A model generated the notes under the pieces. It was given only the letters and a program-made list of their open reading frames with translations, did no database searches and had not been told where the DNA came from. 64,000 nt of DNA. Source: Carposina sasakii (lineage: Eukaryota > Arthropoda > Insecta > Lepidoptera > Carposinidae). Where the stretch lies: positions 3,080,716 through 3,144,715 of the forward strand of contig CP053163.1 in the NCBI GenBank assembly GCA_014607495.2. Direction: 5' to 3'. Below are positions 23,701-32,843 of the stretch, in pieces. Numbering within the stretch: position 1 is the stretch's first letter; every line of letters begins with the position of its first letter. The position numbers and the translations under genes were made by a program.

Positions 23701-26700
23701 ACAATTTTATTATATGTATAGATAGATGAAAGTAAAATGTGACAAATTATCAAAACTCGTAGAACAAAATTTAATGTTGTTGTTATGATGGTAGCTACCT
23801 AGTATTGCGAGGTTATTGATGTTTTAAAATTAATCCTGTATATGTACGTTTCGACGTATTACAGTGAAAAGGGTCATTATATATACAGGGTGTAACAAAA
23901 GGGGTATATTAATATACCCTTTCTTTTACACCCTGTATAAGAATAGCCCACCTATATCCTGGTTCCCTGCACCAACACGCGTGACTAGATGCGGGCAGGC
24001 GGCAAAGTAGGCAGACAGAGAGTGCAGGTTAGCGCGGAGGCGAAGCGATGTGCGCTGGTTAAACTGAGCGGTTAGGCCTGCCGCTTGGGAGACGGATGGT
24101 ACTCTGGAACAATACATACATTATATATTATCAACCTATTGTGTCCCATTGCTGGACGTAGGCCTACCCCACTATGCTACTGCCATAGGAAAGTTTATGC
24201 CAATTGTAACCACGCTCGGCAGGCGGGTTGGTGACCGCAGTATGATTGTTGCCCTCTCGGAAACCTTTAATCTTATGATGCCTACTCAGCCGACACTATA
24301 TAAATATACAAAATTAATATATTTACCTGTCTGTCATAATGTCGTTAGAGAACACTGAATAAGAAACATAGTAGTCAGTGCCAGGCGCCATCTTGTCGTT
24401 TTGAGGTAAAAGCTGAAAATATAGAACATATTTCATTTCTTTAGGCGACCTTAAGTCTTATTAGCTCCACGTTGGTGGCTATTAAGCCCCGAATTGCTAA
24501 CTTATGCCTGACAGACCGTAACAAATCGCACCTAGCTTTTGCTTTGGCAACGGTCACCACCTCAGGTGACCGTTGCCAAAGCAAAAGCTTTGCGATTTTT
24601 TTTTTTGGGTTGTTTAAATTCACCTCCTTTTTTGTTTGGTAGCGGTTTCATTTTGGGGTGCGAACATAGAAAGTAACATATAATTAGACAATCGACAAAC
24701 AAGTTGTTAATGCTTTCATGTCGAATAAATGATTTTGAATTTGAAATTTGAATATAATTTACTGGAGCCTGTGTTGATGCTTCACTAGAATACATCAGGT
24801 GCATCTCCTTCCGTGCATGTCGTAAGAGTCGACTAAGGAACTCGGGAATTATTACAGGCGATAAGCTAGCAACTTGGCAATGATATTTAACATCTGACCT
24901 GGCTGGTAGGTAGCTGGTGGCTGTGGGTTCTCCTTCAGGATCCTGCAGTTCTGGCTAAGTACCCCTTTTTAGGGAACACAGCCGTGTGTATGTATCATCA
25001 TTTACAGCCCTGAGAAGTCCACTGTCGGACATAGGCCTCCCCCAACGACCTCCACCCCGACCGGTCGGAAGCAGCCTGCATGTAGACGATTGTAGTTAGT
25101 GCAAGTGCCTGTTTCGCAGTTATGAGTTATCAGATCCGAGGGTCAGCGGAGGGTGTAGGGCCCGGTGGTGGGCGCACCCATAGTGAAGGATGTTTTTAGT
25201 CGTCAACGTTTCTGAAAACTACGAAATCTCCTCATCATCACGATCATTTTTCTCCATGGAAGCATACCTGGGAAGTGTCTGATTCCCAGATATTAGGGTC
25301 CAAAGTTGAGTAAATAGACTGCGTTTTTCTGCATAAATGCACATAGACGGGCGTAGCAAGATTTTTTCACGAGAAATTATTAATATATGTCTATGAAAAA
25401 ACTAGCATAAACACTGGACACTGTAAATTTAGCTCGATCAAAAAAAAATACGTCGTTACCAGCATTTCTTTGGCATAAACTTACTTTATTTGATGTATAG
25501 AGTACGTACCCTTCGTTAAAGTTGGCAACGAAAAAACATCCTGTATGTATGTATATATTATGTTATTACATTATGGTAGATTCCGGCAGTCACACTTAAA
25601 CCTAAACGTAAAATTAGTCCTACCTGTCCTTTTCTCTCTCTACCATTTATGTTAAGAACGGAGAGAGATAGACCTGACTAAGATTAGGTTTAGGTTTAAG
25701 TGTGACTGCCGGAATAGACCCTATTATCTTACCAAATCTAAATTCTCTACAGAACCAATAACCAGGCTCAGTAGGAAGAGGTCTTTGCCATCTCCGATTT
25801 GAATAAGACCATCTTCACACAACAATTTGGGCTGTAGCTCCAACGCTGAAGGTACCTTTTTACTCTCAGCCAAATATTCATCTAAAAGTGAGATAAATAC
25901 CTATGTTAATATACGACCGATATTACGTCATATATACGTATATATAATACGTCAAAGTGCTAGAAAGATTTTTTTTACATATCAATCAAAGTGCCTAGCC
26001 GTTTTGTAATATGGGATGTTCTACAACATGCCTTCGATGTGTACAGTAAAGGTTCATAAGTGCCTATTTATATCTGCACACATACTTCATGATATTGGAC
26101 TGGGTCCAGCGACTTACCCTTCAACCGATGGAACCACGCACGCGGGGAGCGACGCTCAGGGTGTTAGGGCGGTCGGCACAGGTCACAAGAAGATATTTCA
26201 GTCCACAAATCACACACTTATCCACCGGTATCACTAGTACGAAGTCCAGGAGGAGAGAGATGCCTCGAAATATGAGTCAAACGGTTTTTGAGATTGTTGG
26301 TTGGTAACAGACAGCGCGTAGATGTACCAACCCAATGGCACGGGTTGATCGTAATCCAGTTCGTCGTGAACCCAGTAAAAGAATTTAAAACTACTCGGAA
26401 CGTATATTTTCAGATTGTGTTACCTTATTCTAAATCAATACATTTAGGGAGACATAATGTCGTAAGTAAAACTAGTATGCAAGTGATCGTTTTGTAGAAC
26501 TGCTACTGAACTTTTAAATGTTACTGTACACATTAGGGTCGATTCCGGCAGTCACACTTAAACCTAAACCTAATCTTAGTCAGGTCTATCTCTCTCCGTT
26601 CTTAACATAAATGGCTGAGAGAGAAAAGGACAGGTTTGACTAAATTTACGTTTAGGTTTAAGTGTGACTGCCGGAATCGACCATGTTATCATTTCTAAAT

Positions 26701-29700
26701 GCACTAGCAATTTCTAAATACATTGCTAAATGCACTCATGGCATCAGCACCAGAGTGTGATCAGTTTACGAGTGCATGGCCGTCTGTGAGTCGTGAGATA
26801 CTGTGAGATGGTGAATGATCTGTCTGAGCGAGCATGAATGTCTATTTTATCCGATATTTTAATGCACCTATATCATTGTTAAATTAATCATAAGAATATC
26901 TCAACATTTCAAGGCGCATTGGCGCAAGCTGTAATGCTTTGTAATATGGTTGTTGTTATAAATAAATAAATTTAACTTACTTAGTGTCAGCAGCATAGAT
27001 TTGGCTGGCGGTGGGTTTCTACCAGTCCGTGTGGTAGGATGCGCTACTTCGTTGCTATGAAACATTCTCAGCTCATTTCTCTGAAACAACAACAGTAACG
27101 GTCAGAAAATCATACAGGGAAGCACTTTGGACTCTACAGGGTGTTTTTTCGTTGCCACCCTTAACGAAGGGTACGTACTCTAATGAAGAAAGTTAATGCC
27201 AAAAAAATGCTGGGAAATTATGTAAATCTTGTTGAAAAAAAAAATTTACTTGATCGGGCGAAATTTATAGTGTCCAGTGTTTACGCTAGTTTTTTAAAGA
27301 CAGATATTAATTATTTCTCGTGGAAAAATCTTGCTACGCGCGTCTATGTGCATTTATGCAGAAAAATGCAGTCTATTTACTCAACTTTGGACCCTAATAT
27401 CTTGGAAACCAGACACTTCCCAGGTACGCTTCCATGGAGAAAAATGATTCCGTAGTTTTGGTTTTGGTTGACGACCAAAAAACATCCTGTATAATGTGCT
27501 CCCACCAAATATGAACTCTTAACATAAGGGCATTCATTGATGGCAGCTGATCAGATTTCAAAAATATGACAAAGAAAATTCCACCATAATAATTGTCAGA
27601 TTATAAGATAGGATAGGCTTAGCTGAATTATCTGTATCAAAATCTGACTTAAAGAGGGCGGCCGATGACTGGATGGCAAAAACAAGACTCGATTTCTTGT
27701 TTTTGCCATCCAGTCAGGCGTGGGGCGTGCTCTGGGGGAGGTCTACGTCCAGCAGTGGACAGCAATAGACTAACGAGATATTATCAGTACATAATAATAA
27801 TCACATACAGGTGTGGGTGTGTTGATCCTGTCCTCGACAGTGAGACTAATCTGCAGCTGCGGGTGACAGCACTTGCCTTCCGCCCGCACTCCCAGCAGGC
27901 GGTGCCAGGTGTGTTTCACCTGCAAACCCGATAGCCAGGGGAATCACGTAACTTGCTAAAGCAAAGCAATGTAATCAGATATGAAATCAACTATCCATAT
28001 AAGTTCTATTTTATTTCTAATTAAAATTATTTATTTAGATAAGAATCAGGTAGATATATTACAGATGATATTTCACAATTGCATACACAAAACAGTGTAA
28101 GAATTGGTATTGGTAAGACGGGCTGATTTTCGCAACTCAACAACTGTGCACCTAATTTTGCGTAAGGGTGGTGTGCTTGAGCCAGCCTATTTCCTCCAGA
28201 AATAGACAAATTTTTGAACAGACCAGGGAAACATCAAGGCGACACCGGTTCACAGTTGAAGTGCCGAAAACTCGTACTAAGCGTTTTGCTTCTACATTCA
28301 TAGTGCAAACGGCCAAGCTGTGGAACTCCCTGCCTGAATCCCTGTTCTCCACTAACTATAATCATGTGGTCTTCAAGTCGAGAGTGAACCGGTTTCTTTT
28401 AAGCGACTTCCATCTTAGACTGCAATGGTGCTTACCATCAGGCGCGTTGTGGTCAAGCGTAAGCCAATTTAATATATATAAAAAGATAGAGATAAAATAT
28501 CTTACATCAACTATCTTGTTAGATGGGCAGGGTTGAGCTCCTAGTAGACTCAGCAACAAATAACCAACTTTGTCCTTCCTCCCCTGTGTTCCCAAAGTGT
28601 ACACCTCAACTTTGACTGGAACATTCTGAACTCGAAGGCTGAAAAACACAACATTATCAAGTTCTTACAGAAGCTAATTTCTTATTTTACTTTTAAAGCC
28701 TTTATTGTAGAATTTTAAAAAGTGTGCTTAATACTAAATAATTATATTATGTAACATCCAGTTAATTTCATTTCTTATACTATTACTAATCAAGTAGGGT
28801 TGCTAACTTTGTTTTTTTAAACAAAATAACTAATATTTATGGATTAAGTACCCATAAAAATTATATTATACAGGATTAAATTTAAAACATCAATAACCTC
28901 GCAGGACTAGATAGCTAAAATCATAAACAATAATGTTTGTCTACGAGTTTTATCATAACTCAATACATTAATTAAAAATGATTTTCCAAGCTTTTATTGT
29001 ACTGTCGTGACATTTGTAAGTCTATGTTCCATTCATACGTATACGAAAAGGTTGACGCGCGACATCGCGCGCGCCCCTGTGTTATGTACAGACTTAAGAA
29101 CATTCAGAGGTTATATTAACATACATACATACATACATAATAATCATGCCTCTTTCCTGGAGGGGTAGGCAGAGATCACGGATCTCCATTTGCTATGATC
29201 CTGACACACCTCTTTCGCTTCATCTAGTCTTGCGAGGTTATTGATGTTTTAAAATTAACCCTGTATAGTCGGGTTGGCAATAACCGAACAGGATGGTGGA
29301 GATCTGTGGAGGCCCTCTGCCCCAGCTAGGGGAAACAGGAACATAAGTCAAAGTTTACCTTTTACATACGTAAATACACATTAATTACATGGCTGTGTAT
29401 AAAATGGGGTAGCTAGAAGAGTGGACAGGGTGTCGTAGCCAGTCAGTTGTACCGCCTATTCAACATGTACTTTGACACATTGGTGCAAGGCTGTCATCGT
29501 GACTCTGTTCAAGGGTAAGGTCTCACAACTGGACCCTAAGAAGATCCTATAGCCATGTTCAAGATGTACAGAAGAAGATGCAGATGTATACTACCGACGC
29601 TCGGCATCAGCACAGAATTTATTTTAAAAAACAAATCAGCTGTAGAATGTTTTTAGAATTAAAATTAGTACATAATTAACTATATATATTGTGAGGCTCA

Positions 29701-30028
29701 CCTGCGAAATCTTCTTTTGTCAGCTTCCCACACAAGTTCAGCATCGAATATTGGAGCATGACAAGGAACTACTGGATCAGTTTCTAGCATATACCCATTT
29801 AAAGATCCACTCACATTAAATGGACATTTTAAAAACCCAAATCCAAGGCCTGTAAATGCAAATATGTAAATAAATGACATTACACAAAATGTAAGTGCAG
29901 TGCAAGCAAATGTGAAATCATGGAGGTAATAAAATGTGATACAATTCCGAAAAAGCAAAGGAGGTTCAAAAAGTACCTTCTTTTAGATGTAAAACAATCT
30001 GTATATTAGGTCCTCGTAATTCATCCAT
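11753..30028 (-). CDS. CEP120: CEP120, centrosomal protein of 120 kDa (20 exons, complete)
   Basis: Exons in transcript order: 30028-29977, 29849-29702, 28638-28506, 27919-27809, 27080-26981, 25881-25733, 24412-24327, 24103-23952, 22342-22134, 21214-21051, 19525-19301, 18801-18740, 18568-18459, 18296-18114, 16996-16820, 15729-15643, 14016-13859, 13717-13590, 12575-12533, 11900-11753. Every junction is GT-AG and keeps phase. The total is 2625 nt, 874 residues (human CEP120 is 986). The start is ATG 30028 (MDELRGPNIQIVLHLKEG). The N terminus has the C2-type pattern, with DAELVWEAD matching the ELAWEID region of vertebrate CEP120. The middle carries the family's further C2-like region. From about residue 535 it is coiled coil, with the hallmark EEKLDAATQSKAFFKEQWGR near 720-740 and a tail like the vertebrate C terminus. 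CEP120 promotes centriole elongation with CPAP/SAS-4. Identity is from memory of the family. A 5' UTR exon is possible, since an AG lies just before the ATG. Confidence 0.92.
12168..12482 (+). repeat. Dispersed repeat, GTGGACGCCCGCG family
   Basis: Begins GTGGACGCCCGCG and runs through ATCCGGGAT, AAGTAGCCTATATGTTAAGT and CATCGAAATCGGTTCAGC to a TATAATATGTATAGAT end. Other copies lie at about 15040-15375 (minus), 23524-23726 and 40255-40340 (partial). It is non-coding and common in lepidopteran genomes. The class (SINE or Helitron-like) is not decided here. It sits in a CEP120 intron. Confidence 0.65.
12650..12835 (+). repeat. Abundant SINE-like repeat, TTCCTTAGTCGACTC family
   Basis: Shared blocks are TAGCCAGAACTACAGGAT, CACGTTTAGTA...GCGGGG, CGCCTGAGAGA and TTCCTTAGTC.ACTCTTA. 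Further copies or fragments are at about 16080-16300, 24770-24985 (minus), 37500-37930 (minus), 39990-40125, 42655-42860, 47455-47600 and 55415-55560. No coding capacity. With at least eight copies it is among the most frequent repeats of this window. Confidence 0.6.
12851..12998. mobile_element. MITE, family M4, copy 1
   Basis: Ends CCTAGCATGACC and GGTCATGCTAGG form a 12-bp terminal inverted repeat. The interior includes CACGCATCGTGGATAT and ACAAAATTCAAC. Copies at 46452-46584 (reverse) and 54803-54938. Non-coding. Confidence 0.7.
13029..13250 (+). mobile_element. tRNA-derived SINE, copy 1
   Basis: The head resembles a tRNA, with an A-box-like GGTGTAGTTGGT and a B box GGGTTCGAATCCC (pol III promoter). 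The body ends with GTGTTGTGTAGTGTGTG and an A run. Copies at 20756-21005 and, reversed, 52750-53007. It is not a functional tRNA gene: the cloverleaf is incomplete and the family is dispersed. Confidence 0.75.
13316..13562 (+). mobile_element. SINE-like element with GGTATCGTACGAGG and RTE-type tail, copy 1
   Basis: About 250 bp. Landmarks are GTGCCGGTAGAGTAGAG, GGTATCGTACGAGGCGG, TGCGGTCACCAACCC and the RTE-type 3' end GGAGGCCTACGTCCAGCAGT. Copies at 18917-19188 (minus), 24128-24300 (minus, partial), 30388-30476 (minus, partial), 45440-45655 and 27716-27772 (tail only). The 3' end matches the RTE LINE tails in the window, suggesting RTE-driven mobilisation. This copy ends about 25 bp from the exon 18 donor of CEP120. 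Confidence 0.65.
14022..14876. mobile_element. 855-bp inverted-repeat element, family M3, at a CEP120 splice acceptor
   Basis: Both ends read inward TATGTCGTGGCCATAT and continue with repeated CATTTCATGAAATG blocks (three at each end). The interior has no gene. It includes a short CCTAA repeat at 14433-14456. The low-coordinate end lies only about 6-12 bp from the AG acceptor of CEP120 exon 17 (exon starts at 14016 on the minus strand), so the bases upstream of the acceptor are transposon sequence. Confidence 0.75.
14433..14456 (+). repeat. Short interstitial CCTAA repeat
   Basis: About 4.5 tandem units of CCTAA, the complement of the insect telomere unit TTAGG, inside the element at 14022-14876. 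It is too short to show telomeric origin and may be chance. Confidence 0.5.
15040..15375 (-). repeat. Dispersed repeat, GTGGACGCCCGCG family, reverse copy
   Basis: Same blocks as the copy at 12168-12482, in reverse: the start of the family (GCGGGCGTCCACTAG) is at the high-coordinate end. Located in CEP120 intron 16. The 114-residue ORF across it is repeat sequence. Confidence 0.6.
17559..17677 (-). pseudogene. Partial duplicate of the end of CEP120 exon 14
   Basis: 31 bp at 17559-17589 match 18130-18160 of exon 14 with two differences, and translate to the same DFRLRGYRHR. A second block, CTTCTGGC.CAGTC..CTAAAAACA at 17651-17677, matches the sequence next to the exon's donor at about 18079-18104. 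The pieces are out of their original order and lie in intron 14, separated from the true exon by the MITE at 17678-18039. No usable splice frame is seen. Confidence 0.6.
17678..18039. mobile_element. Inverted-repeat element (about 360 bp), family M9
   Basis: The terminal repeats read inward AGACCGCGTCCCCATTAGGC and, from the other end, AGGCCGCGTCCCCATTAGGC, followed by GGACAGTGAGCGGCTGAC-like sequence. GC-rich interior without a gene. No clear target duplication, so the superfamily is open. It separates the duplicated exon 14 fragment from exon 14. Confidence 0.65.
18917..19188 (-). mobile_element. SINE-like element with RTE-type tail, copy 2
   Basis: Nearly full-length reverse copy of the family at 13316-13562, with the tail (ATCATCATC, then CAGTCCACTGCTGGACGTAG) at the low-coordinate end. 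In CEP120 intron 11. Confidence 0.7.
19748..19865 (-). rRNA. 5S rRNA gene copy, dispersed class (copy D1)
   Basis: 118 nt with all eukaryotic 5S landmarks on the minus strand: CCATACCATGTTGAATACA, CCGATCACCGAAGTTAAGCA, GGTCAGTACTTGGATGGG and GACCGCCTGGGAACACC. Helix I pairs fully (ACCAACGTC with GATGTTGGT). A run of eight T follows, serving as a pol III terminator. The internal promoter is inside the gene. It is identical over 118 nt to the copy at 44176-44293. It lies in CEP120 intron 10, in the sense orientation. Whether such a single dispersed copy is transcribed is unknown. Confidence 0.85.
20391..20690 (+). repeat. Three tandem units of about 115 bp
   Basis: The block CCGA.ATTC.CACG.GAA followed by TTTTTACGAAAACCGCT occurs at about 20391, 20507 and 20621. 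The units differ at many positions, so the duplication is old. They sit at the 3' side of a common lepidopteran dispersed repeat that begins around 20242 (CTATACTAATATTATAAAGA). In CEP120 intron 10. Confidence 0.6.
20756..21005 (+). mobile_element. tRNA-derived SINE, copy 2
   Basis: Same family as 13029-13250: GACCGATTGGCGTACCAGGTA at the A-box region (one box mutated) and GGGTTCGAATCCCGG as B box. It ends shortly before exon 10 of CEP120. Confidence 0.7.
21570..21653. repeat. Perfect inverted repeat, 38-bp arms with an 8-nt loop
   Basis: Arms 21570-21607 and 21616-21653 are exact reverse complements. No flanking duplication and no related copy in the window. In CEP120 intron 9. Confidence 0.9.
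21921..22118. mobile_element. MITE, family M5, copy 1
   Basis: The ends GAGGGATTTTCTGACAA and TTGTCAAAACATCCCTC form an imperfect inverted repeat. Subterminal blocks GATGGCGTGAGCGCATCACC and their complement follow. A second copy is at 31084-31283. It ends 15 bp from the exon 9 donor of CEP120. Confidence 0.7.
23255..23838. mobile_element. MITE, family M7, copy 1, interrupted by another repeat
   Basis: The left end (AGGGTTAAATTTAAAACATC...) and right end (...GATGTTTTAAAATTAATCCTG) are inverted repeats of over 30 bp. Copy 2 is at 28871-29263. This copy contains an inserted member of the GTGGACGCCCGCG repeat (23524-23726). Confidence 0.65.
23882..23939. repeat. Near-perfect 58-bp foldback next to a splice donor
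   Basis: Reads TATACAGGGTGTAA... and, from the other side, TATACAGGGTGTAA... with four mismatches and no loop. It ends 12 bp from the exon 8 donor of CEP120 (23951). Possibly the remnant of a MITE with TA flanks. Confidence 0.65.
24128..24300 (-). mobile_element. SINE-like element with RTE-type tail, partial
   Basis: Contains TGGACGTAGGCCTACCCCA, GCCATAGG, GGCAGGCGGGTTGGTGACC in reverse orientation. The 5' part of the family is missing. Between exons 7 and 8 of CEP120. Confidence 0.6.
24534..24589. repeat. Perfect inverted repeat, 25-bp arms with a 6-nt loop
   Basis: Arms 24534-24558 and 24565-24589 (AGCTTTTGCTTTGGCAACGG...) are exact complements. Pairing resumes outside over AAATCGCA. In CEP120 intron 6. 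Confidence 0.9.
25186..25543 (-). mobile_element. Non-autonomous DNA transposon, family M2, copy B (reverse)
   Basis: Reverse orientation relative to copies A, C and E. The right end is ATCCTG followed by TA; the left end has lost the first C. In CEP120 intron 6, opposed to copy C in intron 4. Confidence 0.75.
25574..25721. mobile_element. Palindromic MITE, family M1, copy 2
   Basis: 148 bp with TA on each side (25572-25573 and 25722-25723) and the same inward TTCCGGCAGTCACACTTAAA end sequence. It ends only 11 bp from the exon 6 donor of CEP120 (donor G at 25732). Confidence 0.85.
26536..26683. mobile_element. Palindromic MITE, family M1, copy 3
   Basis: 148 bp, inverted in its asymmetric middle relative to copy 2. 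The left flank is TA; the right flank is TG (one mutation). In CEP120 intron 5. Confidence 0.85.
27137..27489 (+). mobile_element. Non-autonomous DNA transposon, family M2, copy C
   Basis: 353 bp with CAGGGTG...CATCCTG ends and TA flanks (27135-27136 and 27490-27491). In CEP120 intron 4. The 90-residue ORF within it is not a gene. Confidence 0.8.
27666..27716. repeat. Perfect inverted repeat, 22-bp arms with a 7-nt loop
   Basis: Arms 27666-27687 (TGACTGGATGGCAAAAACAA...) and 27695-27716 are exact complements. The right arm continues into an RTE-type SINE tail (GGAGGTCTACGTCCAGCAGT), so the left arm may be a back-copy of element sequence. In CEP120 intron 4. Confidence 0.85.
28160..28480 (+). 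mobile_element. Non-LTR retrotransposon 3' fragment (Jockey-like)
   Basis: The frame from 28168 includes KTRTKRFASTFIVQTAKLWN, SLPESLF and FKSRVNRFLL, a C-terminal block common to lepidopteran Jockey-type reverse transcriptases, followed by the 3' end GGCGCGTTGTGGTCAAGCGT. It is truncated, with no complete RT. Related fragment at 47116-47385 (minus). It lies in CEP120 intron 3 and ends about 25 bp from the exon 3 donor. Confidence 0.7.
28871..29263. mobile_element. MITE, family M7, copy 2
   Basis: CAGGATTAAATTTAAAACAT at the left and its near-complement ending ACCCTG at the right, flanked by TA on both sides. The shared interior includes TTTTATTGTACTGTCGTGAC. A CATA repeat and a foreign repeat piece lie near the right end. 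In CEP120 intron 2. Confidence 0.75.
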
Positions 30029-31083
30029 AACTGAGCAGTATCCTACAGGTAGAAATTTGAAGAAATAAATTATAAATTACTATTTTATAAAAATATTTTT
30101 AAATGAAACAGACACGCACGGCCTTCCAAAATCAAAACAAATTTTAGTTACTGACAAATATGGACAATGACAGCTGGCAAATTGTAGTTAAATTTTTAGG
30201 GTTCCGTAGCCAAATGTCATAAATAGGAATCCAGACTTAGTTGTTTTGTTAGTTTATACAGCGGACAATCATTGACTTTTAGTAGAATGATTTCTGAATT
30301 TGATGGATGATGAAATATCATTGATAATCATGATGAATGGAAACGTCCTCAAAAAGGAGTGAGAACTAAGTGTAAATTTGTTTTTATAAATCCTTAATCG
30401 CCTCGTACGATACTTACGGGCAGGCATGGCATGGGGTGGTACAAACTCTAATTTGCCGGCACCATAACACCGAATCCTTTGTACCTTTTCCCACCAAATC
30501 ATTTATGTGGGTTTGTTCCTGTATGTCATCAAAGTATATTATCATAATTATCTGTGTTCATTATATTCTGAAACTACATAGTTGGAATTTGATTGTAAGG
30601 TAAAGGTCATAAATGGAATGGAATGGAACTGAAACTATCTACTTAATGAAACCTATTCGTACGTAGACTATAGACAAGTCTTTCTAAACTACACTACGGA
30701 ACTACCATGGCTATATCTGACTCGTACTTGGCCACTTTTTCTTCATTATTTACATACACAATAAGAAAGCAATATTTATGCATACAGCCAACTAAATCAT
30801 CATCACAATTTTTTTCTATCTACATAGTAATGTAATGTAAAAGAACATTAATGGGTAATTCGTATTTTTTTTTAAATATTAAATGGCTATTTAATACACA
30901 ACGTCACCACTATTGTTAGTATTTTTATAATTAAGTATATGTAGTCTGTGTAATGAAGGTTCTGTCGTTTCGTCATCGTGTTCCTTGCATCCTTGTACCG
31001 CTCAATATCCAGGAAAGGAAAAATAATTTACAGTCTATGGTTTAAGTTATCAGCTCGATAGATTTCCCCTTAATTTTGCAAAG

Positions 31084-31283
31084 CGTGATTTTCTGACAAG
31101 TTAAAATAACTGTCAAAAATAGATGGCGTAAGCGAATCACCCTCCCTAGCTGCTCCCTCCTTCACCTCCCCCCGTACGATTCTAATGACAAAACAGAATT
31201 TTGGAATGGAAATGCGCTCACGCCATCTATCCAGGTGATTTGTACTATTTTTTAACTTTAATTAATTGTCAGAAAATCCCTCA
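31084..31283. mobile_element. MITE, family M5, copy 2
   Basis: Second copy of the family at 21921-22118. The right end AGAAAATCCCTC is intact; the left end is slightly degraded. In the divergent intergenic region. Confidence 0.65.
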
Positions 31284-31461
31284 TTTCATTACTTACCTCT
31301 TTATTTCGCAAGAATAGATTATTTATTTCGTACATTCTTACGATATTACAACTAAACAAACCCACACTCTTCGGAATATTATTCCTTAGGTGTTAATTAA
31401 TTGTGTACCAACCTTTAATTTTACTGTTCGTGATACATTCTATTAGATGTTGCGCCTATCC

Positions 31462-31657
31462 GCGTTAGACCTAAAAAAGTGTGCAAGAGTGGGCAATTTA
31501 ATGGATGTGCTGTGCACACTGTTGCTGACAGCTCACGGCGCAGCGCCAGAGCCGTATACGCGTTGGACCTCCAAAAGTGTGCCAGAGTGGGCAGTCTAAT
31601 GGATATGCTGTGCATGCTGTTGCTGACAGCATCGGAGCCGCGTTAAACCTCCAAAGA
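31462..31657 (+). repeat. Degenerate tandem repeat, about 2.2 units
   Basis: GCGTT.GACCT..AAAAGTGTG begins units at about 31462 and 31560. A third start is at about 31641. Shared text includes TAATGGAT.TGCTGTGCA and TGTTGCTGACAGC. The ORFs here are repeat shadows. Confidence 0.6.
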
Positions 31658-32843
31658 AACAAAGTAATATTCAGTAACTTTGTCATTTATGTCAAGTTAT
31701 TTTATGTTCAAGCGACTTTTGATAAACTGAATGTTATGATAATTTCGGATATTATAACGATCAGCAATTTTTCACAAAATGGTGTTCAGTGACTTTCGAC
31801 GCGTGGTGTTCAGTTAATTTTGAACTTTAATGATGTTCATTCAATACTGGCGCCTATCGTGTTAAGCGATTTATGTGTTTTATGTATAGTGTTCAGTGAT
31901 TTTGAAACTCTGAATGTGTTCATCGACTTTTGATGCTGACTGTGCCATGATAATTACAATTGTGTCTTTTAATACTTGTGTCAGAAAATCCATCATTACT
32001 GCAGGCAGGATGAATATGAAAATTATTGTTGGCAAACTTTCATAACATTCTCTGCTTTGTCTATGGTATGGATGTATAATTTGTTGGTTATTTTACTTTT
32101 TTGTTATGTATCTGGTTGGGCTGAAGGTATTGTATACCAATGCCCGTAATAAATTAATTAAAAAAAAAAAATTGTTGGTTATTTTCAAAGATTTTACATA
32201 AAACTTTTAAAAACATTTTTATGATACATAGCGAATACCTAGGTACAATATAATCAATCAGTAGACAGCTGCAGAATACAATGAAGAAATTTATCTCTGA
32301 ATATAAAGCTTTACGGAGTAAATCAGAAACGGAAACGTCAACAAAAAATTTACGGTATTATTTTTGAATTTGGTAGGAAGAATATTTGAAGTAGGTATGT
32401 AGTAGTCATGAACGGTAGTAGTATTTAATTTCGACTACCTTCCCTGTAACATTTTCAAACATAGTTTTGTGGGGTCATTCGTCTGTTCCGCGACCGGCCG
32501 TAGAAACAAGAGAGCGACTGCGAGCGAGGTTGATTACCGAACCGCGACGACGCGACGCCTGGTATTTGTACAAAAAACTTAATTCACCTCATTGCAAACG
32601 GCTGTGTTGATCGTATAATGTTTTGTCTGACCGCTCCGCAGTCGCAGTGTATCATTGGTCATTGTAGCTAGCCGTTTTTTGTGTGCGATCTGGCTTATAA
32701 ATTCCACCGGTAATGTACCGCGTACCGCGCTTTCTTTGGGCTAAAAGTGTCACTATTTAAGTGTTTTTACGTATTGTATATTGCCGTTTTTTTATGTAGT
32801 GTCGTTTTTTAGTAGGAAACAAAAGCTGGATTCGTTGCAGGAG

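Larger units (their letters stand above)
30029..32843. promoter_or_regulatory. Shared upstream region of two divergent genes
   Basis: 2.8 kb between the start codons of CEP120 (30028, minus) and the pseudokinase gene (32844, plus). The stretch 32470-32730 is richer in CpG than its surroundings (GACCGGCCGTAG, CGACGACGCGACG) and probably holds the transcription start and 5' UTR of the plus-strand gene. No TATA or named motif is claimed. The rest holds a SINE piece (30388-30476), a MITE (31084-31283) and an old tandem repeat (31462-31657). Confidence 0.4.

Noticed and set aside
23926..24117. Minus-strand 63-codon ORF as an independent small gene
   Set aside because: It is CEP120 exon 8 read through its donor into the adjacent foldback.
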